A stretch of DNA of 64,000 nt from Diaphorobacter sp. HDW4A (GCF_011305995.1 NZ_CP049910.1:2666001-2730000); one strand, 5' to 3'. Shown: positions 1 to 10,228, numbered from the stretch's first letter. The notes: a model not told the origin generated them from the sequence alone. A program made the numbers and translations.

Positions 1-825
1 CAGCGCTGCGGCCTTGGCATTCACCTCGTTCATTTCGAGCTTGATGATGCGGAAGGCCTCGCCCATGCCGACGATCTGGTGCGTTGGCAATGTGCCCGAA
101 CGCATGCCGCGTTCGTGACCACCACCATGGATCTGCGCTTCCAGACGGATGCGTGGCTTGCGACGCACATACAGCGCGCCCACGCCCTTGGGACCGTAGG
201 TCTTGTGCGCGGTCATGCTCATCAGGTCGACGGGCAGCTTGCCCATGTCGATCTCGACACGGCCTGTGGCCTGCGCTGCATCGACGTGGAAGATGATGCC
301 CTTTTCACGGCAGATCGCACCAATGGCCGGGATGTCCTGAATCACGCCGATTTCGTTGTTCACGAACAGCACGCTCACGAGGATCGTGTCGGGGCGGATC
401 GCGGCCTTGAAGGCTTCCAGATCCAGCAGACCGTCTTCCTTGACGTCCATGTAGGTGACTTCAAAGCCTTGGCGCTCCAGCTCGCGCATGGTGTCCAGCA
501 CGGCCTTGTGCTCGGTCTTGAGCGTGATGAGGTGCTTGCCCTTGCCTTTGTAGAACTGAGCCGCGCCCTTCAATGCCAGATTGATGGATTCGGTCGCGCC
601 GCTGGTCCACACGATTTCGCGCGGATCGGCACCGATCAGGTCAGCCACGTAGCCACGCGACTTTTCAATGATCTCTTCGGCCTCCCAGCCCCACGCATGA
701 CTGCGCGATGCCGCGTTGCCGAAATGTTCGCGCAACCAGGGGATCATCGCGTCGACGACACGGGGATCCACCGGAGTGGTCGCACCGTAGTCCAGGTAAA
801 TGGGGAAATGGGGAGTCATGTCCAT
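1..825 (-). CDS. iscS: Cysteine desulfurase IscS (3' end outside window)
   Basis: PLP enzyme of the ISC iron-sulfur assembly system: removes sulfur from L-cysteine and passes it as persulfide to IscU and other acceptors. Reads leftward out of the window; 275 N-terminal codons are visible, so the active-site Cys loop and IscU-docking tail cannot be checked. Seen: [11 protein letters not shown] near the start, [11 protein letters not shown]-contacting HVDAAQA (Asp182) and the Schiff-base Lys208 in [10 protein letters not shown]. Two in-frame ATGs compete, at 825 and 819. It lies 135 bp downstream of iscR in the same orientation, as in proteobacterial isc operons. Confidence 0.96.
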   Translation of the reverse strand, partial: MDMTPHFPIYLDYGATTPVDPRVVDAMIPWLREHFGNAASRSHAWGWEAEEIIEKSRGYVADLIGADPREIVWTSGATESINLALKGAAQFYKGKGKHLITLKTEHKAVLDTMRELERQGFEVTYMDVKEDGLLDLEAFKAAIRPDTILVSVLFVNNEIGVIQDIPAIGAICREKGIIFHVDAAQATGRVEIDMGKLPVDLMSMTAHKTYGPKGVGALYVRRKPRIRLEAQIHGGGHERGMRSGTLPTHQIVGMGEAFRIIKLEMNEVNAKAAAL

Positions 826-960
826 GGCTATCTCGCTTTAGCGATCTGGCTGGCGAATGTCAGTTGTCAGAATGGTTTTCAAAAACAGCGGTCCTTGGCC
901 GGGGCTGCGCCGTTGCTTGATTGATTTGGAGCATCAAGCATCGGGCGCGGCCAACCGCGC

Positions 961-1497
961 TCAGGACTTGGCGAAGGCGTTGCCCAGTGCAAACACCGAG
1001 TTCGGTGCGTTCACGCGGATGGGCTTGACCACCGGAGTCGTCGAGATCGCGCGACGAGCCACCGGCTTGTCTTCGATCTGCACGCCCTTGGCGAGTTGGT
1101 CGTCGACCAGCTTCTGCAGCGTGACGGAGTCCAAAAACTCCACCATGCGTTGATTCAGCGAGGCCCACAGTTCGTGCGTCATGCAACGACCAGCTTCGCC
1201 CAGGCAGTTTTCCTTGCCACCGCATTGCGTAGCATCGATCGGCTCGTCCACCGACACGATGATGTCGGCAACGGTGATGTCGCCAGCCTTGCGGGCAAGC
1301 GTATAGCCGCCACCGGGGCCGCGGGTGGATTCCACCAGTTCATGACGGCGCAGCTTGCCGAACAGCTGCTCCAGGTACGACAGGGAAATCTGCTGACGCT
1401 GGCTGATGGCCGCCAGGGTGACAGGGCCATTGTTCTGGCGCAGGGCCAGATCAATCATGGCAGTGACCGCAAAACGGCCTTTGGTTGTGAGACGCAT
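961..1497 (-). CDS. iscR: Rrf2-family Fe-S regulator IscR
   Basis: Transcription factor that carries a [2Fe-2S] cluster and represses the isc operon when clusters are plentiful. 178 residues; the N-terminal winged helix includes the Rrf2 signature SYLEQLFGKLR followed by RGPGGGY. Cluster ligands are visible as Cys92, Cys98, Cys105 and a following His108; the last Cys spacing is one residue longer than in E. coli IscR. A clear AAGGAG sits 6 nt before the ATG. First gene of the operon, followed by iscS. The last 40 residues are a variable tail. Family assignment is firm. Confidence 0.96.
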   Translation of the reverse strand: MRLTTKGRFAVTAMIDLALRQNNGPVTLAAISQRQQISLSYLEQLFGKLRRHELVESTRGPGGGYTLARKAGDITVADIIVSVDEPIDATQCGGKENCLGEAGRCMTHELWASLNQRMVEFLDSVTLQKLVDDQLAKGVQIEDKPVARRAISTTPVVKPIRVNAPNSVFALGNAFAKS

Positions 1498-1645
1498 CGC
1501 AAGCTCCTTGTTGGTTCAGGCTTGATCGTTTGAGAAACACCTCGAACAGCTGGATGAGCCATTCGGGTACCCGTCTCCGCCCGTTCTCCGGCGCAGCCAA
1601 AACCCTAAGGTTTGCCCGCCAGAGCCCTATGTATCGTGGGGTTGT

Positions 1646-1670
1646 TTTCTTGAGTAATTAGCCCAAGTAT
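1646..1670 (-). promoter_or_regulatory. Candidate IscR type-1 binding site upstream of iscR
   Basis: Read leftward this 25-bp stretch begins ATACTTGGGC and continues TAATTACTC. It matches about 17 of 25 positions of the E. coli type-1 IscR consensus (ATASYYGACT-RWWWY-AGTCRRSTAT). It lies about 150 bp upstream of the iscR ATG inside the 273-bp gap between iscR and uvrB, and overlaps a TATACT that could be a -10 box. The consensus is recalled, not computed, so the call is tentative. Confidence 0.45.
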
Positions 1671-1770
1671 ACCACCAATCCCTATTGTTTTTGTCGGGTA
1701 ACAAAATCTATCGCCGAGATAGCGCGGTTAAATAATTTCTTTCACCGCAACCATCTCGCAAAAACCCGCG

Positions 1771-3852
1771 TCAGGCTTGACGCTCCGTGCCACCATGCGC
1801 ACCAAAGACGCGATCTTTGAGCTTCGCCAATTGATCGCGCACTCGGGCCGCCTGCTCGAATTCCAGATTGCGCGCGTGATCCATCATGGCTTTTTCCAGA
1901 CGCTTGATCTCGCGTGCAATGTCCTTCTCCGACATCTCTTCCAGCTCCAGGTCACGCGCCGTCTGCTGCTGCAGGCGCTGCGTGTCCTGACCGGACTTCT
2001 CGCTGTAAACGCCATCAATCAGGTCTTTCACCTGCTTGACAATGCTGCGCGGCGTGATTCCGTTAGCCTCGTTGTATGCGATCTGTTTCGCGCGCCGACG
2101 TTCCGTTTCCCCCATGGCTTTTTTCATGGATTCCGTGATCCGGTCCGCGTACAGAATCGCCATACCCTCGGAATTTCGCGCTGCGCGGCCAATTGTCTGA
2201 ATCAAACTGCGTTCCGCGCGTAGGAATCCTTCCTTATCAGCATCCAGGATGGCGACCAAAGTGACCTCGGGAATGTCCAGTCCCTCGCGCAGCAGATTGA
2301 TGCCGACCAGAACGTCGAACGCGCCCAAGCGCAAGTCGCGGATGATTTCGACGCGCTCGACGGTATCGACGTCGGAATGCAGATAGCGCACCTTCACGCC
2401 GTTGTCCGAAAGATACTCGGTCAGTTGCTCGGCCATGCGCTTGGTAAGCGTAGTAATGAGTACACGCTGATTCTTTTCGACACGAATGCGTATTTCCTGC
2501 AGCACATCATCCACCTGATGGGTGGCTGGTCGCACCTCCACCATCGGATCGACCAGGCCCGTCGGACGCACCAGCTGCTCGACCACCTGCCCCGCATGCG
2601 TCTTTTCATAGTCCGCAGGCGTGGCCGAAACAAAGACCACCTGCCGCATGCGCTGCTCGAACTCCTCGAACTTGAGCGGCCGGTTGTCCAGCGCGGACGG
2701 CAAACGAAAGCCGTACTCCACCAGCGTGGTCTTGCGCGCCCGGTCGCCGTTGTACATGGCGTTGAGCTGGCCGATCATCTGATGGCTCTCGTCGAGGAAC
2801 ATGATCGCGTCCTTAGCGAGATAGTCGGTCAGCGTGCTGGGCGGGTCGCCCGGCATGGATCCCGAGAGATGGCGGGTGTAGTTCTCGATCCCTTTGCAAT
2901 GCCCCACTTCGCTGAGCATCTCGAGGTCGAAGCGCGTGCGTTGCTCGAGACGTTGCGCCTCCACCAGCTTGCCCTCCTTCACAAAGAACTTGAGGCGTTC
3001 GTCGAGTTCTTCCTTGATGGTCTCGACCGCCGCCAGCACCTTGTCGCGCGGCGTCACGTAATGGCTGCTCGGGTAGACGGTGAAGCGCGGAATCTTCTGC
3101 ACTACGCGGCCGGTGAGCGGATCGAACAGCTGCAGGCTGTCCACCTCGTCATCGAACAACTCGATACGCACCGCCAGCTCGGAATGCTCGGCCGGAAACA
3201 CGTCGATGGTGTCGCCGCGCACCCGGAACTTGCCCCGGCTGAAATCCTGCTCGTTACGCTGGTATTGCATGCGGATGAGCTGGGCAATCGCGTCGCGCTG
3301 GCTCAGCTTGTCACCCGAGCGCAGCGTCATCACCATGCGGTGGTAACTCGAGGGCTCACCGATGCCGTAGATCGCCGACACGGTGGCGACGATCACCACG
3401 TCGCGCCGCTCCAGCAGGCTCTTGGTGCAGGACAGGCGCATCTGCTCGATGTGCTCGTTGATCGCACTGTCCTTTTCGATGAACAGATCGCGCTGGGGCA
3501 CGTAGGCTTCCGGCTGGTAGTAGTCGTAGTAGCTCACGAAATATTCCACGGCGTTCTTGGGAAAGAACTCGCGGAATTCGCTGTACAGCTGTGCAGCCAG
3601 CGTCTTGTTGGGCGCGAACACAATGGCCGTTCGACCCAGCCGCGCAATCACGTTGGCCATGGTGAAGGTCTTGCCCGAGCCCGTCACGCCCAGCAGCGTC
3701 TGGAACGACTCACCGTCGCTCACACCTTCGACCAGTTTGGCGATGGCCTCGGGCTGATCACCCGCAGGCGGATAGGGCTGGAACAGCTGAAACGGCGAGT
3801 CCGGAAAGGACACAAACTGGCCTTCCGCAGGCTCATTGGCGACTTCGTGCAT
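1771..3852 (-). CDS. uvrB: Excinuclease ABC subunit B
   Basis: Damage-recognition helicase of nucleotide excision repair; loads on DNA with UvrA and recruits UvrC. 693 residues, normal for the family. Walker A GVTGSGKT at 55-62, the [10 protein letters not shown] beta-hairpin segment, DESH box ([11 protein letters not shown]), helicase motif VI region [10 protein letters not shown], and a C-terminal UVR domain (about 645-680) for UvrC contact. No good Shine-Dalgarno is visible before the ATG, so the first few residues are uncertain. Stands alone, divergent from the aminotransferase gene. Confidence 0.97.
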   Translation of the reverse strand: MHEVANEPAEGQFVSFPDSPFQLFQPYPPAGDQPEAIAKLVEGVSDGESFQTLLGVTGSGKTFTMANVIARLGRTAIVFAPNKTLAAQLYSEFREFFPKNAVEYFVSYYDYYQPEAYVPQRDLFIEKDSAINEHIEQMRLSCTKSLLERRDVVIVATVSAIYGIGEPSSYHRMVMTLRSGDKLSQRDAIAQLIRMQYQRNEQDFSRGKFRVRGDTIDVFPAEHSELAVRIELFDDEVDSLQLFDPLTGRVVQKIPRFTVYPSSHYVTPRDKVLAAVETIKEELDERLKFFVKEGKLVEAQRLEQRTRFDLEMLSEVGHCKGIENYTRHLSGSMPGDPPSTLTDYLAKDAIMFLDESHQMIGQLNAMYNGDRARKTTLVEYGFRLPSALDNRPLKFEEFEQRMRQVVFVSATPADYEKTHAGQVVEQLVRPTGLVDPMVEVRPATHQVDDVLQEIRIRVEKNQRVLITTLTKRMAEQLTEYLSDNGVKVRYLHSDVDTVERVEIIRDLRLGAFDVLVGINLLREGLDIPEVTLVAILDADKEGFLRAERSLIQTIGRAARNSEGMAILYADRITESMKKAMGETERRRAKQIAYNEANGITPRSIVKQVKDLIDGVYSEKSGQDTQRLQQQTARDLELEEMSEKDIAREIKRLEKAMMDHARNLEFEQAARVRDQLAKLKDRVFGAHGGTERQA

Positions 3853-3997
3853 GGCAGGTAAACGCTTTCATGGCTAACGCCGTTAAAATCAAGGGTTGCC
3901 CCTTATGCAAAACCGGATGAGTGTCCGCGATTTCGCTCAAAGCACAGCTTAGGTGGGGCCACACCGTCAGATTTCCACCCTCCTTCAAGGAAGATTC

Positions 3998-5194
3998 ATG
4001 TCGCTCTTCACCGCCGTCGAGATGGCCCCACGTGACCCCATTCTGGGTCTGAACGAACAATTTGCCGCTGATTCCAACCCCAACAAGGTGAATCTGGGCG
4101 TGGGCGTGTACTTCGACGATAACGGCAAGCTCCCCCTGCTCCAGTGCGTGCAGGCCGCTGAAAAAGCCATGATGGACAAGCCTACCGCACGCGGCTATCT
4201 GCCCATCGACGGCATCGCCGCCTACGACAACGCCGTGAAGGCGCTGGTGTTCGGCGCGGACTCCGACGTCGTCAAGTCCGGCCGCGTGGCTACGGTGCAA
4301 GCCGTGGGCGGTACGGGTGGCCTGAAGCTCGGCGCTGACTTCCTGAAGAAGATCAGCCCCAGCGCCAAGGTGCTGATCTCCGACCCCAGCTGGGAAAACC
4401 ACAAGGCCATCTTCACCAACGCAGGTTTTGAAGTCGGCAGCTACACGTACTACGACGCAGCCAATCGCAAGGTCAACTTCGAAGGTATGCTGGCCGATCT
4501 GAACGCTGCCGCCGCCGGCACCGTCGTCGTGCTGCACGCCTGCTGCCACAACCCGACCGGCTACGACATCACCGCCGAGCAATGGGACCAGGTGATCGCC
4601 GCCGTGAAGGCCAAGAACCTCATCGCCTTCCTCGACATGGCCTATCAAGGCTTCGGCCACGGGCTGAAGGAAGACGGCGCCGTGATCGGCAAGTTCATCG
4701 CCGCTGGCCTGAACATTTTTGTGTCGACCTCGTTCTCCAAGAGCTTCAGCCTGTACGGCGAGCGCGTCGGTGCCCTGTCCGTGGTGGCTACCGACAAGGA
4801 CGAAGCCGCACGCGTGCTGTCGCAACTGAAGATCGTCATCCGCACGAATTACTCGAACCCACCGATTCACGGTGGTGCCGTGGTAGCCGCCGTGCTGAAC
4901 GACGACAAGCTGCGCGCCCAGTGGGAAAGCGAACTGGCCGAAATGCGCGTGCGCATCAAGGCGATGCGCCAGAAACTGGTCGACGGTCTGAAGGCCGCCG
5001 GCGTGAAGCAGGACATGAGCTTCATCACTACGCAGATCGGCATGTTCTCGTACTCAGGTCTGTCCAAGGACCAGATGGTGCGTCTGCGTTCGGAGTTCGG
5101 CGTGTATGGGACCGATACGGGCCGTATGTGCGTGGCTGCTCTGAACAGCAAGAATGTGGAGTACGTCTGCAAGGCGATTGCGGCGGTGATCTAA
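3998..5194 (+). CDS. Aromatic/aspartate aminotransferase, class I
   Basis: PLP aminotransferase of the AspC/TyrB group: transfers amino groups between glutamate and aspartate or aromatic 2-oxo acids. 398 residues; Schiff-base Lys248 in SFSKSFSLYGERVG, NPTGYD (Asn-Pro-Thr-Gly) and a C-terminal substrate-carboxylate Arg in TGRMCVAAL. The ATG at 3998 is preferred to an upstream one at 3953 because AAGGAAG lies just upstream and the family start (MSLFTAVEMAPRDPI) begins here. Whether it prefers aspartate or aromatic substrates cannot be read from sequence. Followed by a good terminator. Confidence 0.92.
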   Translation: MSLFTAVEMAPRDPILGLNEQFAADSNPNKVNLGVGVYFDDNGKLPLLQCVQAAEKAMMDKPTARGYLPIDGIAAYDNAVKALVFGADSDVVKSGRVATVQAVGGTGGLKLGADFLKKISPSAKVLISDPSWENHKAIFTNAGFEVGSYTYYDAANRKVNFEGMLADLNAAAAGTVVVLHACCHNPTGYDITAEQWDQVIAAVKAKNLIAFLDMAYQGFGHGLKEDGAVIGKFIAAGLNIFVSTSFSKSFSLYGERVGALSVVATDKDEAARVLSQLKIVIRTNYSNPPIHGGAVVAAVLNDDKLRAQWESELAEMRVRIKAMRQKLVDGLKAAGVKQDMSFITTQIGMFSYSGLSKDQMVRLRSEFGVYGTDTGRMCVAALNSKNVEYVCKAIAAVI

Positions 5195-5220
5195 TCTTCA
5201 CCTCAGCTATTGTCTGATGG

Positions 5221-5253
5221 AAGCCGTCTCTTTTTTGGGGACGGCTTTTTTTA
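5221..5253 (+). terminator. Rho-independent terminator of the aminotransferase gene
   Basis: AAGCCGTC (5221-5228) pairs with GACGGCTT (5240-5247), and the stem is followed by a run of T. It starts 26 bp past the stop codon. Confidence 0.9.
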
Positions 5254-5308
5254 TGTGCTTCTGCTATTGGGTTAGGGGCGGAGGCCGGGAGTTCCGCCCG
5301 GCGGCGGA

Positions 5309-5338
5309 GTTACCTTTTGCTTGCGCGCAAAAGGTAAC
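5309..5338. repeat. Perfect 12-bp inverted repeat in a hairpin-rich gap
   Basis: GTTACCTTTTGC and GCAAAAGGTAAC form a perfect 12-bp stem with a 6-nt loop. The 236-bp gap 5254-5489 holds no gene; it carries this palindrome and another at 5458-5484. I recall similar CTTTTGC/GCAAAAG palindromes being dispersed in Comamonadaceae genomes, but this window contains only one copy. Confidence 0.7.
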
Positions 5339-5457
5339 CCAAAACGCGCTTTGAATACCTCCGGCAGAACTCGACTTCGCGCTGCGCGCTTCGCTCGGAC
5401 AACCGCCGGAAATCAGTTGGGAAGAGGTGGTTTCGGCACTTTGCTTCGCTCGTGCCT

Positions 5458-5484
5458 GGCCATCTCGCGCTGCGCGAGATGGCC
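5458..5484. repeat. Perfect 12-bp inverted repeat next to the LigB-type gene
   Basis: GGCCATCTCGCG and CGCGAGATGGCC form a perfect stem with a 3-nt loop, 6 bp past the stop codon of the leftward dioxygenase gene. There is no U-run on either strand, so it is not a classical terminator, although it could protect mRNA ends. Confidence 0.7.
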
Positions 5485-5489
5485 CGTTT

Positions 5490-6416
5490 CTATCCCCAGA
5501 TCACGGATCTCATGGAGATCGATGCGGATTGGAAGCCGGTGTTGAAGAACCTTGGCATTTCCTTGGTGCTTGCTGCGCCTGCCGCGTAGAGGAGCGGGAG
5601 GTAGTGTTCATGCGTAGGGTGCGCTTGTTTTGCTGTTTCGCCGAGTTTCTGGAAAGTCTGCAGTTGGTCTAGCTGGCCCAGCTTGATCCAATCATTCACT
5701 CTTGTGTCGAACTCGGTCGCCCAGTCGTAGGCCTCGTTCGGGGCGGATCCTCGTTTCGTTCTGCGCAGGTTGTGGACGGCGTTGCCGCTGCCGACGATGA
5801 GGACGCCGCGTTCGCGCAGGGCGGCGAGTTGCAGGCCCAGGGCGAAGTGTTCCTCTGGGCTGCGGCTGTAGTCCATGCTGAGTTGGAGCACGGGGATCTG
5901 GGCCTTGGGGAACATGGGTTTGAGGACGGACCAGGTGCCGTGGTCGAGGCCCCATTCGCTTTCATCCACGCCGAGCGCGGTTTGGGTAGCCGGGGATTTC
6001 AGTTCTGCGGCCAGGCTGCGAGCGACCTTGGGCGCGCCTTGCACCGGGTATTGCTGCTCATGGAGTTCGCGCGGGAAGCCGCTGAAATCATGGATGGTGC
6101 GTGGATCGGCCATGCCGGTGAGGTACCAGCCGCCCTTGGTCAGCCAGTGCGCAGAGATGCACAGGATGAGTTGTGGCTGCACCGCGCGAGCCATGAGTTC
6201 CGAGCCCATCTGCTGCCAAGCTCGACGCCACTGGTTGTCTTCGATGGCGTTCATCGGGCTGCCGTGGCCGATGAAGAGCACGGGCATGCGCGGTGAAGGT
6301 TTGAGGGTGTCGAGCAGTTGGCGCGTTTCGGCGCTGGCCGATGAGCAGATCAGGCCAGCGGGGAAGGCAGCGGACAGGGCGGCAAGGCTTGCCAGCGCGG
6401 TTCTTCTTGGGAGCAT
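5490..6416 (-). CDS. LigB-type extradiol ring-cleavage dioxygenase (YgiD/DODA family), Tat-like leader
   Basis: Class III extradiol dioxygenase of the 4,5-DOPA dioxygenase/YgiD family, a non-haem metal enzyme that opens catechol-type rings. 308 residues from the ATG at 6416. Seen: FIGHGSPMNAI, CISAHWLTKGG, GLDHGTWSVL and GSGNAVHNLR, whose His residues are the expected metal and acid/base ligands. The N-terminus (LPRRTALASLAALSAAF, then an ASA-AE-like cleavage site) looks like a twin-arginine leader, which is unusual because YgiD homologues are mostly cytoplasmic. An upstream in-frame start exists at 6512 but would bury the leader. Physiological substrate unknown. Confidence 0.87.
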   Translation of the reverse strand: MLPRRTALASLAALSAAFPAGLICSSASAETRQLLDTLKPSPRMPVLFIGHGSPMNAIEDNQWRRAWQQMGSELMARAVQPQLILCISAHWLTKGGWYLTGMADPRTIHDFSGFPRELHEQQYPVQGAPKVARSLAAELKSPATQTALGVDESEWGLDHGTWSVLKPMFPKAQIPVLQLSMDYSRSPEEHFALGLQLAALRERGVLIVGSGNAVHNLRRTKRGSAPNEAYDWATEFDTRVNDWIKLGQLDQLQTFQKLGETAKQAHPTHEHYLPLLYAAGAASTKEMPRFFNTGFQSASISMRSVIWG

Positions 6417-6536
6417 GAGGCGAATTCTTTCCGACTTTGTGTCCGGCCGCTTGTGACAGCCGGTATAAACGCCCTGTCGGATTGGCCACCTGCGGCGAAG
6501 TTCCGGATTCACCTTCAGAAGATCTCACAGACCACC

Positions 6537-7235
6537 ATGCGCAAACAGGGAACCATCCGCCGTTGGGACGAGGAACGCGGCTTCGGCTTCATCGACAGCG
6601 GGGACTCGCGCGACGTGTTTGTCCATGTGCGGGACTTTGCCCGTGGCAGCGCTTCGCCGGTTGCGGGCATGCAGGTGACGTATGAGGAAATCCAGGTCGG
6701 GGGCAAGGGGCCGCGTGCGATGCAGGTCAACCCCATTGCGGCGGCCAAATCACCTATTACCCAACCAGTCACCCACCCACAAGCACCTCGGGGTTCGTCA
6801 CCGCGCAACGTCCGCCGAAACGAATCACCCCAGAGCGAGCCCGCTAACGGTACCACGCTCGTATACGCGCTGATGCTGCTTTGGGCGGGACTGCTGGCTT
6901 ATGGGCTGATCAGTCACCGGATAGCACTGCCGGTTTTGGCCATGCTGCTGGTGCTGAACCTGATCACTTTTGGCCTTTACGCCAAGGACAAAAATGCAGC
7001 CAAGTCAGGCGCCTGGCGCACCAGCGAATCCACTTTGCATTCACTCGCCCTCTTCGGCGGTTGGCCCGCGGCCTGGTTTGCACAACAAACATTGCGCCAC
7101 AAAACCTCCAAGGCCGAGTTCAGATTCAGCTACTGGGCAACGGTCGTGATCAATCTCATCGGCACGGTGGTGCTAATGATCGAGCCGAACCTGATGGCCT
7201 TTCTGCTCAAGACGTTCATGCGCGCCGCAGGCTGA
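6537..7235 (+). CDS. Cold-shock domain plus DUF1294 membrane protein
   Basis: Two-domain protein of 232 residues. Residues 1-65 form a CspA-like OB fold with the RNP motifs GFGFID and VFVHV, expected to bind single-stranded nucleic acid. A Pro/Ser/Asn-rich linker follows, then a DUF1294 region from about 105 with three or four hydrophobic helices and the GGWPAAWFAQQTLRHKTSK motif. The combination is known in proteobacteria, but its function is not established. The ATG at 6537 puts the cold-shock fold at the N-terminus. No strong Shine-Dalgarno. Divergent from the dioxygenase gene. Confidence 0.85.
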   Translation: MRKQGTIRRWDEERGFGFIDSGDSRDVFVHVRDFARGSASPVAGMQVTYEEIQVGGKGPRAMQVNPIAAAKSPITQPVTHPQAPRGSSPRNVRRNESPQSEPANGTTLVYALMLLWAGLLAYGLISHRIALPVLAMLLVLNLITFGLYAKDKNAAKSGAWRTSESTLHSLALFGGWPAAWFAQQTLRHKTSKAEFRFSYWATVVINLIGTVVLMIEPNLMAFLLKTFMRAAG

Positions 7236-7271
7236 TTTGACGCTGCGGCGGCTGCACTTGGCTTGGCCGAG

Positions 7272-9716
7272 TCAGCGCGGCTTGCGCGCGCCGCTGGGCT
7301 TCTTGCCCATCACACCTGCACGTGGCGGAAGGCCAGTGTGCTGCGTGAGCATACGGCCCGGCGCGGGCTGGCCGGGCTTGGCGAAGCGCACGTCGACTTC
7401 CTTTTCCTTTTGTGGCCTGGAAGCACCCAGAGGCTTGGCAGCCTTGCCCATCACATAGGCTTTGGCCTGCTGCGACACGACGGAGCGCGAGCCCACACCC
7501 GTACCTTGCGTGCTGTTCTTTTTGCGCGCGCTCTGATAAGCACCATCCACTAGTGGCTGAAAGGTCGGAATCAGGTGCTGCTTGCCGTTGCCGATCAAAT
7601 CGGAGCGGCCCATGGCCTTGAGCGCTTCGCGCAACATCGGCCAGTTGTTCGGGTCGTGGTAGCGCAGGAAAGCCTTGTGCAGGCGGCGGCGCTTTTCGCC
7701 GCGCACGATGTCCACCGACTCCTCTTCGGCGTCGCGCATCTCGCGACGCACCTTGGTCAACGTGTTGCGGCCCGAGTGGTACATAGCGGTAGCCGTCGCC
7801 ATCGGGCTCGGGTAGAAGGTCTGCACCTGGTCAGCGCGGAAACCGTTCTTCTTGAGCCAGATGGCGAGGTTCATCATGTCTTCGTCGCTGGTGCCGGGGT
7901 GAGCAGCGATGAAGTACGGAATCAGGTACTGTTTCTTGCCCGCCTCTTCGCTGAACTTCTCGAAGAGCTGCTTGAAGCGGTCATAGCTGCCGATGCCCGG
8001 CTTCATCATCTTGTTGAGCGGACCTGCTTCGGTGTGCTCGGGCGCGATCTTCAAGTAGCCGCCAACGTGGTGCTGAACCAGCTCCTTCACATACTCGGGC
8101 GACTTCACGGCCAAGTCGTAGCGCAGGCCGGAACCGATCAGGATCTTCTTGATGCCGGGGAGCTTGCGCGCGCGGCGGTAGATCTTGATGAGCGGATCGT
8201 GATTGGTGTGCAGGTTCTGGCAGATGCCGGGGAACACGCAGCTCGGTTTGCGGCAAGCCGCTTCGATCTCGGGGCTCTTGCAGCCGAGGCGGTACATGTT
8301 GGCCGTGGGGCCGCCCAGATCGGAAATCGTGCCGGTGAAACCCTTCACCTTGTCGCGAATGTCCTCGATCTCTTGAATGATGGAGTCTTCCGAGCGGCTC
8401 TGGATGATGCGACCTTCGTGCTCGGTGATCGAACAGAAGGTACAGCCGCCGAAGCAGCCGCGCATGATGTTGACCGAGGTGCGGATCATTTCCCACGCGG
8501 GGATCTTGGTCACACCGTCGTGGCTGCCGTTTTCGTCGGCGTAGCTCGGGTGCGGATTGCGAGCGTATGGCAGACCGAACACCCAGTCCATCTCGGCCGT
8601 GGTGAGCGGGATCGGGGGCGGGTTCATCCACACATCGCGTGCGGTCACGCCTTCGCCGTGGGCCTGCACCAGAGCGCGGGCGTTGCCGGGGTTGGTTTCC
8701 AGGTGCAGCACGCGGTTGGCATGGGCATACAGAATCGGATCAGACTTGACGTCTTCATAGCTCGGCAGACGCAGCACGGTGCGATCACGCGGAGGCATGC
8801 GGTTCCTGCCCTTGCCGCGCAGCGCGGGATTGGGCATGAACTGAATGGTCTGCTCAGCAGCAGGCGCGGCGGCCTGATCGGTGCCGTCTTCCTTGGAACA
8901 GGTCTGGCCCTGGGCCTCGGCCTGCTCGCTGGTGGTCTGGTAAGGGTTGATGTGCGCTTCAACAACGCCAATTTCGTCCACTTCGGACGAATCCAGCTCA
9001 AACCAGCCCTCTTCCGACTCGCGGCGGAAGAACGACGTGCCGCGCACGTCGGTGATCTTTTCAACGGGCTCGCGGGCAGCGATGCGGTGCGCCACCTCGA
9101 CCAGTGCACGTTCGGCGTTGCCGTACAGGAGGATGTCGCATTTGCTGTCAACCACGATGGAACGACGCACCTTGTCGCTCCAGTAGTCATAGTGGGCGAT
9201 ACGGCGCAGACTGCCTTCGATGCCGCCGAGCACGATGGGCACGTCCTTGTAGGCCTCGCGGCAGCGCTGGCTGTACACGATGGCCGCACGGTCAGGGCGC
9301 TTGCCACCGACGTCGCCGGGGGTGTAGGCGTCGTCGCTGCGAATCTTGCGATCAGCCGTGTAACGGTTGATCATCGAATCCATGTTGCCCGCCGTCACAC
9401 CCCAAAACAGATTGGGCTTGCCCAGCGCCTTGAACGCGTCGGCGCTCTGCCAATCAGGTTGAGCGATGATGCCCACGCGAAAGCCTTGCGCCTCAAGCAC
9501 GCGGCCAATCACCGCCATGCCGAAGCTCGGGTGATCGACATAGGCGTCGCCCGTGACCAGCACGATGTCGCACGAATCCCAGCCGAGCTGATCCATCTCT
9601 GCGCGAGACATCGGCAGAAACGGCGCCGGACCGAAGCGCTTGGCCCAATATGGGCGGTAGCTGGTCAGCGGCTTGGCAGCTCGTTGAAAGAAAGAAACAT
9701 CGATGGGAGCGTTCAT
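7272..9716 (-). CDS. YgiQ-family radical SAM protein
   Basis: Large radical SAM protein (814 residues) of the YgiQ family. The [4Fe-4S] motif CFGGCTFC (CxxxCxxC) lies near residue 420, after an N-terminal cobalamin-binding-like region ([19 protein letters not shown]) and before a C-terminal TRAM-like/basic tail. The conserved IGSGLRYDL and KIAPEHTE segments are present. No reaction has been established for the family. The ATG at 9716 matches the conserved [11 protein letters not shown] start; an upstream ATG at 9761 is less likely. A long opposite-strand reading frame over this gene is a codon-bias artefact. Confidence 0.92.
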   Translation of the reverse strand: MNAPIDVSFFQRAAKPLTSYRPYWAKRFGPAPFLPMSRAEMDQLGWDSCDIVLVTGDAYVDHPSFGMAVIGRVLEAQGFRVGIIAQPDWQSADAFKALGKPNLFWGVTAGNMDSMINRYTADRKIRSDDAYTPGDVGGKRPDRAAIVYSQRCREAYKDVPIVLGGIEGSLRRIAHYDYWSDKVRRSIVVDSKCDILLYGNAERALVEVAHRIAAREPVEKITDVRGTSFFRRESEEGWFELDSSEVDEIGVVEAHINPYQTTSEQAEAQGQTCSKEDGTDQAAAPAAEQTIQFMPNPALRGKGRNRMPPRDRTVLRLPSYEDVKSDPILYAHANRVLHLETNPGNARALVQAHGEGVTARDVWMNPPPIPLTTAEMDWVFGLPYARNPHPSYADENGSHDGVTKIPAWEMIRTSVNIMRGCFGGCTFCSITEHEGRIIQSRSEDSIIQEIEDIRDKVKGFTGTISDLGGPTANMYRLGCKSPEIEAACRKPSCVFPGICQNLHTNHDPLIKIYRRARKLPGIKKILIGSGLRYDLAVKSPEYVKELVQHHVGGYLKIAPEHTEAGPLNKMMKPGIGSYDRFKQLFEKFSEEAGKKQYLIPYFIAAHPGTSDEDMMNLAIWLKKNGFRADQVQTFYPSPMATATAMYHSGRNTLTKVRREMRDAEEESVDIVRGEKRRRLHKAFLRYHDPNNWPMLREALKAMGRSDLIGNGKQHLIPTFQPLVDGAYQSARKKNSTQGTGVGSRSVVSQQAKAYVMGKAAKPLGASRPQKEKEVDVRFAKPGQPAPGRMLTQHTGLPPRAGVMGKKPSGARKPR

Positions 9717-9843
9717 TTGCGGGGTCCGTGGGAGGCCGGGCATTGTAGGCGTTGGGCGCAATTTGCGCTTCCCTCCTCTCTGGAGCCCTCAACATCCGTA
9801 GGCTCAAACGGAAAAAACGATGAAATCGACCAAATCGAAGGAA

Positions 9844-9870
9844 ACGAAAAACGGGCACAAGGCCCGTTTC
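9844..9870 (-). terminator. Terminator after the small leftward gene
   Basis: AAACGGGC (9849-9856) and GCCCGTTT (9862-9869) make an 8-bp stem with a 5-nt loop. Read leftward the stem runs into a T-rich tail. It lies just past the stop codon at 9897. Confidence 0.75.
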
Positions 9871-9896
9871 GAGGATTCATCAAAGACGACGAGATT

Positions 9897-10106
9897 TCAC
9901 CATTCGCCCATCGAGCGCACGATGTGGTCCAAATCGGCTGGCGGCTCGATATAGGCCGAGCGCAACAGTTGACCATTGCGCAGTTGCACCGGTTCCTGCA
10001 GAGGTTGCGGCATTGCCACCGGCTGAAAGTCGCTGACCATCCACAATCCGGCGGCACCATGCGGCACGACGTAATCGGTGGGAACAGTGATAAAGCTTGG
10101 TGGCAT
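9897..10106 (-). CDS. Small hypothetical protein (69 aa)
   Basis: A short leftward gene with good signals: an AGAGGA Shine-Dalgarno 6 nt before the ATG at 10106 and a terminator directly after the stop. The product begins MPPSFITVPTDYVV, is Pro/Leu-rich, ends DLDHIVRSMGEW, and has no membrane segment or recognisable motif. A 17-bp motif shared with the BON-lipoprotein upstream region lies about 110 bp upstream. I do not recognise the family. Confidence 0.65.
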   Translation of the reverse strand: MPPSFITVPTDYVVPHGAAGLWMVSDFQPVAMPQPLQEPVQLRNGQLLRSAYIEPPADLDHIVRSMGEW

Positions 10107-10211
10107 GGCAATTCCTCTCAAATTGCGGGTGGAAGGGACTGAAAAACGCCTTGAGCGAGAAAACTGGCTGAACCTACTTTCGCTGCACTATCGTCAGCTT
10201 AAATTTGTTAG

Positions 10212-10228
10212 ACAACTTCCTTTGTAGG
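10212..10228 (-). promoter_or_regulatory. Conserved CCTACAAAG-type upstream element (copy 1)
   Basis: Read leftward: CCTACAAAGGAAGTTGT. It matches the element at 32717-32733 at 15 of 17 positions, in the same orientation relative to the downstream leftward gene. Role unknown; it could be an alternative-sigma promoter or an operator. Confidence 0.4.

Noticed and set aside
2377..3861. 494-codon rightward frame opposite uvrB
   Set aside because: Shadow of UvrB codon usage; no ribosome-binding site and no motif.
7575..10142. 855-codon rightward open frame opposite the YgiQ gene
   Set aside because: Composition is that of an antisense shadow in high-GC DNA; the opposite frame has a clear CxxxCxxC enzyme.
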